A stretch of 54,182 nucleotides of DNA from Deinococcus fonticola (GTDB lineage: Bacteria; Deinococcota; Deinococci; Deinococcales; Deinococcaceae), in the NCBI RefSeq assembly GCF_004634215.1, contig NZ_SMMH01000025.1, positions 1-54,182 on the forward strand, written 5' to 3'. How positions within the stretch are numbered: position 1 is the first letter of the stretch; each line of letters starts with the position of its first letter. The notes beneath the pieces were generated by a model. It worked only from the letters and a program-made list of their open reading frames with translations, did no database searches and was not told the DNA's origin. Below, in pieces: positions 1 through 11,069 of the stretch. Position numbers and translations under genes: made by a program.

Positions 1-95
1 GAACGCCGGGGATGGCCGCAGGTGTGACGGATCACGCCTGGACGGTCGCGGAACTGCTCCGCTATAGGATCGAACCGTTTGTTGAAGCCGCATGA
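1..95 (+). CDS. IS transposase, C-terminal end only (partial)
   Basis: The reading frame that is open from base 3 ends with TGA at 93-95 and encodes about 30 residues, including TPGMAAGVTDHAWTVAELL. A tail of the form 'TPAMAAGITDHxWxxEELL' is common at the C-terminus of IS1-like DDE transposases in many bacteria, so this is most likely the 3' end of such a gene entering from outside the window. Nothing upstream can be seen, so intactness cannot be judged. The assignment rests on remembered family consensus and a short stretch. Confidence 0.5.
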   Translation, partial: TPGMAAGVTDHAWTVAELLRYRIEPFVEAA

Positions 96-141
96 TTCAG
101 CTCCACGCTGTCCTGTGGTTCTACCCAAGAGGGGCGGTAAG

Positions 142-176
142 TCAAAAAAGGGGCGAGGTGCACGGCACCTCGCCCC
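142..176 (-). terminator. intrinsic terminator of the 215-943 gene
   Basis: A perfect 12-bp stem (150-161 with 165-176, loop ACG) is followed on the minus strand by six T (144-149). It lies just past the stop of the minus-strand gene at 215-943 and separates it from the IS remnant. Confidence 0.85.
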
Positions 177-214
177 TGACCTTCAGACTTTTCGGCTTGA
201 GAAGCCCAGACGAT

Positions 215-943
215 TCAGAACCCCAGACGACCGCGTGGCCCGCTCAGTTGTTCCAGTTTCTCGGGCGTCCACAGCTCGTACGCGTACATGGGGTACTGAC
301 GTTTGAACCGCCCCACCCGGTCCCACACCTCGCGCGACTCGTGCGGCGTCACCAGAATGAGCTTGATCACACTGTCCTCGGCGTCGTAAACGTAGAAATC
401 GAAGTGGAACGCTTGCTCGTGGCCCTTGTCGGTGAACAGCGGAAAACTGAAAGGGCGGTAACGCCACGCCTTGCGCTTCTCCGTCAGAATCTGAGCGGCC
501 ACGCGGCGCAGGTTGCTGTCCGGGAAGGTCATCTTCACGCCGTCCCGGTCCCTGAATTCGGTGTCCGGCGCGGGGGCCTTGAGCTGCACGCGCTTGAGTT
601 CGGGAAGGGGCTTTTTCGCTTTCGTCACTCTGGGGGGCGCAGCCCGGCCCGTGCTTTCTTGGGCGGGGCCGCGCGCCGTGCGCCCACCGGTGCGGCTGTG
701 CGTGCTCCCCGAGCCGGCGACACCGTAGCGCCGCCCCTCGGAAGAACCGGAGCTGCGCGGCTCCTCGCGGCCGAGGTTGCCGGGTTCACGGGCCACTTTG
801 GTGGTGTCGCGCGTGGTGCCGTCGCGGCCCCTGGCGGTGTTTTTCTTGGGTGGACGCCCGCGCGAAATCCCGGCGGGCTTGCCTCCCGCGTCGCTCTTTT
901 TCGCCGTGCCGGGGCGGGAGCCAGTTCGTTTAGGACGAGTCAT
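215..943 (-). CDS. conserved protein with basic AT-hook-like N-terminus and a folded, nuclease-like C-terminal region
   Basis: 242 residues. The first ~115 residues are low-complexity and rich in Arg, Lys, Gly, Ser and Thr, with an AT-hook-like core (RGRPPKK, about residues 28-34). The last ~110 residues look folded, with alternating strands around [20 protein letters not shown] and then [12 protein letters not shown] and YELWTPEKL. The Asp-rich strand followed by a second strand resembles PD-(D/E)XK-type nucleases, but the E-x-K motif is not clear, so this is only a suggestion. The start is supported by a -10 box TACACT (951-956) seven bases upstream of the ATG, implying a leaderless transcript. 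It is divergent from ccdA. A DNA-binding role is inferred from the tail; the true function is unknown. Confidence 0.75.
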   Translation of the reverse strand: MTRPKRTGSRPGTAKKSDAGGKPAGISRGRPPKKNTARGRDGTTRDTTKVAREPGNLGREEPRSSGSSEGRRYGVAGSGSTHSRTGGRTARGPAQESTGRAAPPRVTKAKKPLPELKRVQLKAPAPDTEFRDRDGVKMTFPDSNLRRVAAQILTEKRKAWRYRPFSFPLFTDKGHEQAFHFDFYVYDAEDSVIKLILVTPHESREVWDRVGRFKRQYPMYAYELWTPEKLEQLSGPRGRLGF

Positions 944-1023
944 GCTTTCCAGTGTACCTGCCGGGCTGCGCCCCGAAGGGAAGCGGGACAGCCCTCCTGG
1001 GCCGCAGTCGCTATGCTGACGAC

Positions 1024-1704
1024 GTGAATAACATCGCTGCCCCGACGCTTACCGTGGCGTTTCTGGCGGGCCTCCTCTCCTTCCTGAGTCCCTGCGTTCT
1101 GCCACTGGTGCCCAGTTACCTGGGCGTCATCGGCGGCGCCAGAGCCCCCATGACCCGTGCCCTGGGGTTCATCGCGGGCTTCGGGATCGTGTTTATTGCC
1201 CTGGGCGCCACCGCCAGCAGCCTCGGCTCGCTGCTCGCCCCGCACAAGGTGCTGCTGGGGCAGGTCGCCGCCGTGCTCATCACCTTCTTCGGGTTTGTTA
1301 TGCTGGGCGTCATTCGCCTGCCGTTCCTGATGCGCGACACCCGCCACCTCGCCGACGCCGGTGGGTACGGCCCCGTCGCCCTGGGGGCCGCCTTCGCCTT
1401 CGGCTGGAGTCCCTGCCTGGGCCCGGCGCTGGGCAGCATCCTGGGCCTTGCCGCCAGCAGCGCCAGCCTAGGCACCGGCGTCACGCTGCTGCTCGCGTAC
1501 ACCCTCGGCCTGGCCGTGCCCTTCATCCTGGCTGCGCTGCTGTGGGACAGGCTTCACCTGCGCCGCCTGAACCGCTACGCGGGTGTATTCGAGAAGATCG
1601 GCGGGGTGATCCTGGTCATCATCGGCGTGATGATGCTTACCGGGCAGTTCACGCGCCTCGCCTCTTTCTTCTACGACGTGATGCCGGCATGGCTCAGGGT
1701 TTGA
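1024..1704 (+). CDS. ccdA: cytochrome c biogenesis protein CcdA
   Basis: Membrane thiol-disulfide transporter that passes electrons from cytoplasmic thioredoxin to periplasmic partners used to reduce apocytochrome c. 226 residues with about six hydrophobic segments. Two symmetric Cys-Pro motifs are visible, [13 protein letters not shown] near the N-terminus and [12 protein letters not shown] in the middle; they hold the redox cysteines of the family. A GTG start at 1024 was chosen over the upstream ATG at 952 because a TATGCT -10 box (1012-1017) lies six bases before it (leaderless), and the upstream extension is hydrophilic and unlike CcdA. The 3' end overlaps the next gene by 16 bases. Confidence 0.93.
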   Translation: MNNIAAPTLTVAFLAGLLSFLSPCVLPLVPSYLGVIGGARAPMTRALGFIAGFGIVFIALGATASSLGSLLAPHKVLLGQVAAVLITFFGFVMLGVIRLPFLMRDTRHLADAGGYGPVALGAAFAFGWSPCLGPALGSILGLAASSASLGTGVTLLLAYTLGLAVPFILAALLWDRLHLRRLNRYAGVFEKIGGVILVIIGVMMLTGQFTRLASFFYDVMPAWLRV

Positions 1705-2381
1705 CCGCGCCGCAGAACACAGCGCCGCAGGACACCCCTGGCGCTCAGCCGTATGCCCTTCAACTGCGTGACGTGTGGCTGCGCCTGGGCCGTGAGGTCA
1801 TCCTGCGCGGCGTCGATCTGGACGTGGCGGTGGGGGAGGGGGTCACGCTGCTGGGAGAAAATGGAGCCGGTAAAACGACGCTGCTGCGCTTGCTGGCGAC
1901 CGTGTTCGGCCCGACGCGCGGGGCCGGGCGCGTGATGGGCTTTGACCTGAAAGACTCGCGCTCGGTGCGGGAATTCATTCACCTGATGCCGGTGGACGGC
2001 GCGCTGTACCCGGATTTGACCTGCGAGGAGAATCTGGCGTTTGCCCTGCAAATGCACGCCCAGACGGGCGACGTGGCAGGCGTGCTGGAGCGCGTGAACC
2101 TCACGCACGCCGCCGAACGCCGCGTGCGTTACCTGTCCGCCGGCATGCGTAAGCGTCTGGCGCTGGCCCGCGCTTTCCTGCTGGCGCGGCCCCTGACCCT
2201 GGTGGACGAACCCTTCGCCAACCTCGACGACGCCGGACGGGAACTGGTGCTGGAACTCCTGGGGGAACTGCGGCAGAACCGGCAGGTCACCCTGATTGTC
2301 GCCGCGCACGAACCGGACCTGGCCCGACGCCTGGCCCCCCGCACGCTGCGGCTGGGCGCGGGAAAACTGGTGGAGGCATGA
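1689..2381 (+). CDS. ccmA: haem exporter ATP-binding protein CcmA-like (ABC transporter)
   Basis: 230-residue ABC ATPase with Walker A GENGAGKTT, a signature LSAGMRKRLALARA and Walker B LTLVDEPFANLD. The short length, the position between ccdA and a CcmB-like membrane protein, and the overlap with both neighbours' ends point to CcmA, the ATPase of the CcmABC module of cytochrome c maturation, which releases haem-loaded CcmE. The ATG at 1689 lies inside the 3' end of ccdA, suggesting coupled translation; the longer upstream frame is an overlap artefact. No ccmC, ccmE or ccmF is visible here, so they would have to be elsewhere. Confidence 0.85.
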   Translation: MAQGLTAPQNTAPQDTPGAQPYALQLRDVWLRLGREVILRGVDLDVAVGEGVTLLGENGAGKTTLLRLLATVFGPTRGAGRVMGFDLKDSRSVREFIHLMPVDGALYPDLTCEENLAFALQMHAQTGDVAGVLERVNLTHAAERRVRYLSAGMRKRLALARAFLLARPLTLVDEPFANLDDAGRELVLELLGELRQNRQVTLIVAAHEPDLARRLAPRTLRLGAGKLVEA

Positions 2382-2394
2382 AGGGAGGCGCGCC

Positions 2395-3084
2395 ATGAAG
2401 ACCGCCCTGACGCTTGCCCTGAAGGACTGGCGCGTGACCGGCCGGACGCGCGATACCCTCATGGCGACGGCGTTTTTTGCGGCGCTGGTGCTGCTGGTGC
2501 TGGGTCTGGCGCTGGGCGGCAACGAGGGGCGCAGCGCCGCCCAGACGGCCGCCACAGGCGCGGGGGCGGTGTGGACGGCGCTGGCGCTGGCGGCGGCAGT
2601 GGGAGCCCAGCGGGCCTTCGCGCAGGAGCAGGAAGCCGGCGCCATGGAGCAGCTCACGCTTTATCCAGGCCCGCACGGCGGGATTTACCTGGGCAAGTTG
2701 CTGGGCGTGCTGTTGCCCTTGCTGGCGGTGGCCGCGCTGGTTCTGCCGCTGGGCCTGATCCTGTTCGGCGCGGCGGAAACGGGGAGAGCGGTGCCCTGGC
2801 TGTGGCTCATCGTCACCACGCTCCTCGGGGTCATTGGTTTCGCGGCAGGCACGACCTTCTACGGCAGCATCACCGTGAACCTGCGCGCCAGAGAGGCCCT
2901 GCTGCCGGCGCTCGCCTTCCCGATCCTGGTGCCGGTGGTCATCGCCTGCATCAAGTCCACCACCTTGCTGCTTCAGTCCGGCTGGTCCGGTGAGGTCGGC
3001 ACCTGGCTCACCTTCCTGCTGGCCTTCGATCTGGGGACGGTCATCCTGGCCACACTGCTGTTTCCGTACGCGCTGGAAGGCTAA
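2395..3084 (+). CDS. ccmB: haem exporter membrane protein CcmB-like
   Basis: 229-residue integral membrane protein with about six hydrophobic segments, for example around FFAALVLLVLGLALGG and LLGVLLPLLAVAALVLPLG. It starts 14 bases after ccmA behind a purine-rich ribosome-binding site (AAGGGAGG), and has the size and hydrophobicity profile of CcmB. The conserved N-terminal pattern (LKDWRVTGRTRD) fits the cytosolic start of the family. It is the permease partner of the preceding ATPase. Identification is by context and profile, so slightly less sure than for the ATPase. Confidence 0.82.
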   Translation: MKTALTLALKDWRVTGRTRDTLMATAFFAALVLLVLGLALGGNEGRSAAQTAATGAGAVWTALALAAAVGAQRAFAQEQEAGAMEQLTLYPGPHGGIYLGKLLGVLLPLLAVAALVLPLGLILFGAAETGRAVPWLWLIVTTLLGVIGFAAGTTFYGSITVNLRAREALLPALAFPILVPVVIACIKSTTLLLQSGWSGEVGTWLTFLLAFDLGTVILATLLFPYALEG

Positions 3085-3200
3085 GGCAGGCTTTTACCCG
3101 CCGGGTATCGGTTGTTTCCCGAGAGGTAACGCCCTGGGCTGGGGGGCCGAGGTTGATTTGGAAGGGCTTCAACAGGCAAGCTAACGGGTGTTAGACAACT

Positions 3201-3230
3201 CGTGATTCATGGCACCGTGATTCACTGCAC
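3201..3230 (+). repeat. 15-bp tandem duplication before pckA
   Basis: CGTGATTCATGGCAC (3201-3215) is followed directly by CGTGATTCACTGCAC (3216-3230), 13 of 15 identical, ending next to the pckA ribosome-binding site. It could be a slippage duplication or part of the leader control. Confidence 0.8.
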
Positions 3231-3243
3231 TGGAGGAGCAACC

Positions 3244-4848
<1,605 letters not shown>

Positions 4849-4866
4849 GAGCCGCTGCACGCTCAG

Positions 4867-4893
4867 GCCGCCCCGCGCATCGGGGCGGCTTTT
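4867..4893 (+). terminator. intrinsic terminator of pckA
   Basis: Nine-base stem GCCGCCCCG (4867-4875) with CGGGGCGGC (4881-4889), loop of five, then TTTT and a further T-rich stretch. Confidence 0.85.
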
Positions 4894-4985
4894 GCGTTTT
4901 TTGCGTTGGTGAAACAGTGTTCATCTCGGTCAGATGCCCTGGGGAGCCCAGGCGCCTAACGTGAACCATTCAAAGGAGGGACGCC

Positions 4986-5156
4986 ATGACCGAAAAGACC
5001 AACGCGGACCCGCGCAACACCGAACAGAAACCAGCCCCCGAGCGCAAAGAGGGCCAGACCAGGCCCGAAACCCCCGTGTCGGACAGGCAGACGCCGCAAG
5101 ACGGCACCGGCGACCATGGCCGCCCCACCGACGACAGCGATCCCGGTCACAGCTGA
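4986..5156 (+). CDS. small hydrophilic protein, function unknown
   Basis: 56 residues, MTEKTNADPRNTEQ at the start, ending in TDDSDPGHS. It is very rich in charged and polar residues plus Pro, with no hydrophobic core, so it is probably disordered. A strong Shine-Dalgarno sequence (AAAGGAGGG, about 5 bases before the ATG) and a clear intrinsic terminator just after the stop argue that it is a real gene. Small hydrophilic proteins of this kind are often stress or desiccation related in Deinococcus, but nothing in the sequence shows that. Confidence 0.7.
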   Translation: MTEKTNADPRNTEQKPAPERKEGQTRPETPVSDRQTPQDGTGDHGRPTDDSDPGHS

Positions 5157-5169
5157 AGCTGCCCTTCAA

Positions 5170-5208
5170 ACGACGAAACCCGGCTCCTGAGAACCGGGTT
5201 TTTGTCGT
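5170..5208 (+). terminator. intrinsic terminator of the 56-residue gene
   Basis: Stem AACCCGG (5177-5183) with CCGGGTT (5194-5200) and five T; an outer ACGAC/GTCGT helix (5170-5174, 5204-5208) extends it. Confidence 0.8.
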
Positions 5209-5212
5209 CTGG

Positions 5213-5293
<81 letters not shown>

Positions 5294-5396
5294 GCAGGCA
5301 GCTTACCAGAGCAGGCCGCGATTAACAAGGGGGTAGACATGATCGGTGAGGCTGGTTCTGGCACGGCCGGGGTCTTTTTTCGGTACTGTGGGGGTC

Positions 5397-6689
5397 GTGA
5401 GCGTGGGACAGGGGCAAAAGTGGTTGATTTACGGTCTGGGCCGCAGTGGTCGGGGTGTGGCCCGCTTTCTGGCGAGAGAAGGGCTGCAGGCCGACTGGGT
5501 GGATATGAACCCCGGTCAGGACGACCTGGGGCTGATGCAGGAGCTGGGATTCCAGCCGGGTGACGCCGCAGGGTCGTACGACGTGGTGGTCGCGGCGCCG
5601 GGCGTCCCCATCGACCATCCTGACCTGCTGGCCTTACAGGCGCAGGGAGCTGAAGTCATCGGCGAGGTGGTGCTGGCGGCGCGTCGGCGGCCTGCGCTGC
5701 CGATGGTGGGCATCACGGGAACGGCGGGGAAAGGGGGTACCACCGTACTGGTCGCGCACCTGCTGCGGGCGTCCGGCGTGGGGGCCCTGGAGGGCGGCAA
5801 CATCGATCCGCCGCTGCTGGACGTGGTGGACAGGGCGCAGGTGGCGGTGGTGGAACTGTCGAGTTTCCAGCTGGAGCGGGTGCCGGGCCTGCGCTTGCCG
5901 GTAGCGGTCATCACCAACCTGGGCGTGGATCACCTGGATCGCCACGGCAGTGTGGAGGCTTACCACGCCGCCAAACTGAACATCACGGCGGGGCAGCAGC
6001 CGGACGACGTGCTGGTCGTGCCGGCAGGATTACAGGTGCCTACGGGGGCAACGGTGTGGCCCTTCACACCGGAACGCCTGGTTCTGAGTGACGGCCGGGA
6101 AGTGCTGAGCGTCAGTGAATTGCCCGAGGGCGTCCATCCAGCGAACGCCGCCGCCGCCGTGCTGGCCACCGAGGCCATGCTGCGTTACCTCAAGTTGCCG
6201 CTGGACACGGCACTTTTACGTCAAGGTCTGCTGAGCGCGCAGCCGGTGGCGGGCCGCTTTGAAACGGTGGCCCGGATCGGGGAAGTGAAGTTCATCGACG
6301 ACAGCATCGCCACCCGTACCCTGGCGGTCGAGGCGGCCCTGCGCCGGGCCATGCCCCCGATCGCCTGGCTGGTGGGCGGGCGCGACAAGGGAGCCGAACT
6401 GCGCCCGCTGATCGAGGCCGCGCAGGGCCGCGTGACCCGCGTCATCGCCTTCGGGGAGGACGGCCCAGACTTCGCCGAGCGGCTGGGCTTTCCGTTTGAA
6501 ACGGTCACGGGAACAGACCCGGACGAGATCATCCTAAACGCCACGCGCGCCGGGTTCGCGGCGCTGGACGGGCGCGGTACGGTGCTGCTGGCCCCCATCG
6601 GCACCAGTTTCGACCTGTTCAAGGACTACAAGGCCCGTGGGCAGAGTTTCCAGCGGGCGGCGCAGGCTCTGGCCGGAGAAACCCCGTGA
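5397..6689 (+). CDS. murD: UDP-N-acetylmuramoylalanine--D-glutamate ligase
   Basis: Cytosolic Mur ligase that adds D-Glu to UDP-MurNAc-L-Ala using ATP. 430 residues. An N-terminal Rossmann-like domain (WLIYGLGRSGRGVARFL) is followed by the ATPase domain and the C-terminal ligase domain (FIDDSIATR, WLVGGRDKGAELRPL, LLAPIGTSFDLFKDYKARG). The ATP loop reads GITGTAGKGGTT rather than the usual GTNGKS/T pattern, so the metal-binding Ser/Thr after Lys is Gly here. GTG at 5397 is preferred over the upstream ATG because a TACTGT -10 box (5384-5389) sits seven bases upstream (leaderless). It overlaps ftsW by GTGA. Confidence 0.94.
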   Translation: MSVGQGQKWLIYGLGRSGRGVARFLAREGLQADWVDMNPGQDDLGLMQELGFQPGDAAGSYDVVVAAPGVPIDHPDLLALQAQGAEVIGEVVLAARRRPALPMVGITGTAGKGGTTVLVAHLLRASGVGALEGGNIDPPLLDVVDRAQVAVVELSSFQLERVPGLRLPVAVITNLGVDHLDRHGSVEAYHAAKLNITAGQQPDDVLVVPAGLQVPTGATVWPFTPERLVLSDGREVLSVSELPEGVHPANAAAAVLATEAMLRYLKLPLDTALLRQGLLSAQPVAGRFETVARIGEVKFIDDSIATRTLAVEAALRRAMPPIAWLVGGRDKGAELRPLIEAAQGRVTRVIAFGEDGPDFAERLGFPFETVTGTDPDEIILNATRAGFAALDGRGTVLLAPIGTSFDLFKDYKARGQSFQRAAQALAGETP

Positions 6690-7798
6690 GTATTCAACTG
6701 TTGATCGCGCAGGTGCTGCTGCTGCTGCTGGGCCTGATGGGTGTGGCGGCGGCGCGGCCTGACCTGATCATGGATCACGGCTTGAAAGCCCTGCTGGCGC
6801 TTGCTGCGACCTTTATCGTCGCCCGGATGCACCCCAGGACGTTCATGAAGCACGGTCTCAGCTTCTGGCTGGTCACGCTGGTGCTGCTGCTGCTGGTGCT
6901 CTTCATCGGCGTGGGCACCGCCGAGAGTTCCGGCACACGTCGCTGGCTGCCGCTGGGGCCACTGAAATTTCAGCCGTCGGAACTGGCGAAACTGGGGCTG
7001 ATCCTGCAACTGGCGTCTTTCTTCTCGCGCCGGGGTGTGCAGAACAAACTCCTGAGCGCCACCGCCATGATCGTCGTCACGACAGCCCTGATCATCCTGG
7101 AGCCGGACCTGGGCACCAGCGTCCTGACCTTCAGCCTGGGCATCGTGCTGATGTTCGCAGCGGGCGTGCGTATCAGCAATATCGCCGGGTTCATGCTGGC
7201 GCTGGGCCTGTTGTCTCTGCCTGTTATCGGCCGTTACCTGGAAACGCACCCGTACATCATGGAACGCTGGACCGGGCACGCCACGCGCGGCGATGTGCCG
7301 CAACCCGGCCTGGATCAGATCGGCCTGGCGCACCGCGACCTGACCTTCGGCGGCTGGTGGGGCCACGGGCCGGACGGCCTGCGTTACCAGTACTTCGCGG
7401 CCCACACCGACATGGTGGTGGCGGCGATCGGCTTCACGACCGGCCTGCTGGGCGTCATGATGCTGCTGTTCGCGTACTGGCTCATCGTGCAAAGTAGCCT
7501 TCAGGTGGGGCAACTGGCCGCCCGCATCCGGCCCATGACGCCGGAAGTGCACGGCGCGAGCATCCTGGCGACCGGGTGCATGTACATGATCGTGGGGCAG
7601 GCCTTCGTGAACCTGCTGGTGGCCGCCGGGATCTTTCCGGTGACGGGCGTGCCGCTGCCGCTGGTCTCCTACGGTTTTTCCAGCATGCTGACCATGAGCG
7701 CCGCGCTGGGCATCATTCACTCCTGCATGCGTACCGTACGTGAACAGCTGCCCGACGAGGCCACCAACCCGGACCTGCTGGCTGTTCCAGCGGATTGA
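6686..7798 (+). CDS. ftsW: septal peptidoglycan polymerase FtsW (SEDS family)
   Basis: Integral membrane glycosyltransferase that polymerises lipid II at the division septum with its partner PBP. 370 residues with about ten hydrophobic segments. SEDS signatures include RRWLPLGPLKFQPSELAKLG, then GTSVLTFSLGIVLMF, and near the C-terminus FVNLLVAAGIFPVTGVPLPLVSYG. GTG start overlaps the murD stop (GTGA), so translation is coupled. The pairing murD-ftsW is the usual dcw-cluster order, but murG, which often follows, is absent from the window. Confidence 0.93.
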   Translation: MSIQLLIAQVLLLLLGLMGVAAARPDLIMDHGLKALLALAATFIVARMHPRTFMKHGLSFWLVTLVLLLLVLFIGVGTAESSGTRRWLPLGPLKFQPSELAKLGLILQLASFFSRRGVQNKLLSATAMIVVTTALIILEPDLGTSVLTFSLGIVLMFAAGVRISNIAGFMLALGLLSLPVIGRYLETHPYIMERWTGHATRGDVPQPGLDQIGLAHRDLTFGGWWGHGPDGLRYQYFAAHTDMVVAAIGFTTGLLGVMMLLFAYWLIVQSSLQVGQLAARIRPMTPEVHGASILATGCMYMIVGQAFVNLLVAAGIFPVTGVPLPLVSYGFSSMLTMSAALGIIHSCMRTVREQLPDEATNPDLLAVPAD

Positions 7799-8031
7799 TA
7801 AGACCGCTTGACACGGCCACCGAGAAGTCCAGGGTTGAGCAGGTGACCCTGGGCTTCACCTTTATCGGGGCGGTACAGCCGCCCTCGACAGGTCAGTCGA
7901 GGGCACTCATCCGTGATTCCACCACATTCCAAAGAATCAGCAGCAGTTGGGCAGAAGAGAGACGCGGGGCGGGAGCTTGACAACAGCTCTCACTCAAAAA
8001 AATTCTGAATAACGGCTACCCTCGATAATGG
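7799..8031. other. intergenic region between ftsW and the rpsI terminator
   Basis: No convincing gene. Two small hairpins lie side by side, GGGCGG/CCGCCC (7868-7884) and CCTCGAC/GTCGAGG (7883-7902, sharing two bases), but neither has a T run. An isolated TTGACA (7977-7982) has no matching -10 box at 16-18 bases. Confidence 0.6.
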
Positions 8032-8056
8032 AAAAACCCCCACCAGCAGGCGGGGG
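8032..8056 (-). terminator. intrinsic terminator of rplM-rpsI
   Basis: CCCCC (8037-8041) pairs with GGGGG (8052-8056), with an inner CC/GG and loop AGCA; on the minus strand five T follow (8032-8036). Confidence 0.8.
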
Positions 8057-8075
8057 CGAAGTAAGGAAATGTGGC

Positions 8076-8477
<402 letters not shown>

Positions 8478-8479
8478 GC

Positions 8480-8905
<426 letters not shown>

Positions 8906-9031
8906 CTTGAAACTCCGTAAAATAGGGGATTTTGGCGGTCGACACGGCCCACTTCGACGGGGAGAAGAAATGCCCATGTCCGGGAAAGCCACCCGAGCCC
9001 CGGCTCTACCAAGCACGAGACACTAAAGGCC

Positions 9032-9061
9032 AGAATACAGCAAAGAAGGGTTACGGAGCAA
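9032..9061 (-). promoter_or_regulatory. candidate promoter of rplM-rpsI
   Basis: On the minus strand TTGCTC (9056-9061) and TATTCT (9032-9037) are separated by 18 bases. Transcription would start near 9025 and give a leader of about 120 bases. Confidence 0.45.
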
Positions 9062-9086
9062 GGGGCGCACAGGGGCTGACACCTTC

Positions 9087-9613
9087 TCACTGTTGCTGGA
9101 TGAGTTCCCAGCGGTTTTCGAAGGCGGTCAGGTCTTCCGCATCCAGGCGGCAATCAAACGAAGCGGGCTGACGTGGACGATGCCAGGGGATGAGCCGCTT
9201 CTCCATGTACGCCCGGTACTTGGCGGCGAGAATCTGTTGAAGTTGCCGCTGCGTGAGGATAAAAATTGATCGGCCTGTGCGGGAATCTCGACTCCTGACG
9301 GTTGTTCACCCAGAGCCACGAAGACGTAGATCAAATCCGGCTGATGCAGGAACTGGTCGCCGTGATCGATCTGTTTGCCGTTCTCCACGGAAAGCTTGAT
9401 CCACAGGTCGGCGCGCGACGGCCACTGCTCACTCCGTGAGGTCTTCACCTGAATGGGAATGGAGCGGCATCCCTCGTCTGCCACAAGAAGATCAAACTGG
9501 AGAACGTTTCCCGCGAAAGGAGTGGCGACCAGATCGAGTCCCCGCCCGAGTTCGGCGCACACGAGAAACTCTCCGATTTGACCGGTCAATTTGTTTCTCA
9601 GTCCACTTGCCAT
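9087..9613 (-). pseudogene. PD-(D/E)XK-like nuclease-fold protein, frameshifted
   Basis: The frame from ATG 9613 gives TGQIGEFLVCAELGRGLDL, then FDLLVAD and IPIQVKTSR: a Glu, an Asp and a Q-x-K spaced as in PD-(D/E)XK nucleases of the Holliday-junction/Very-short-patch type fold. This frame runs on to 9128 with an unlikely Ser/Pro/Arg-rich tail. At a run of five A (9261-9265; five T on the coding strand) a -1 shift gives a much better tail, FILTQRQLQQILAAKYRAYM, continuing to RWELIQQQ and a TGA at 9087-9089. One extra T would fuse the two parts into about 175 residues. This is either a recent mutation, a homopolymer sequencing error or slippage. Function unknown. Confidence 0.65.
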
Positions 9614-9752
9614 ATGGGAATGCTAGTCGGTTGGAAGGGCCTGTTCTCAGAATGGCCTTGCTGGCTCACGTTTCCGTCAGGATGACCGCGCAGACTGTGG
9701 CTCACCGCCCACGCCTGTGTGATGACAGACCTGTGTTATGAAGGGAGAACCC

Positions 9753-10976
<1,224 letters not shown>

Positions 10977-10993
10977 CCTGGAACGGCGGGCCT

Positions 10994-11027
10994 GGAGGGC
11001 AGGGGGAAGACCCTCTGCCCTCCACTC
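10994..11027 (+). terminator. hairpin terminator after the substrate-binding protein
   Basis: GGAGGGCAG (10994-11002) pairs with CTGCCCTCC (11015-11023); only a weak T stretch (CTTT) follows. Confidence 0.5.
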
Positions 11028-11069
11028 TTTATCATCCGGGCATCAGACCTTTCGGGCAGGATGAACGTC

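Noticed and set aside
7977..8010. TTGACA promoter on the plus strand
   Set aside because: No -10 box at proper spacing and no gene on that strand downstream.
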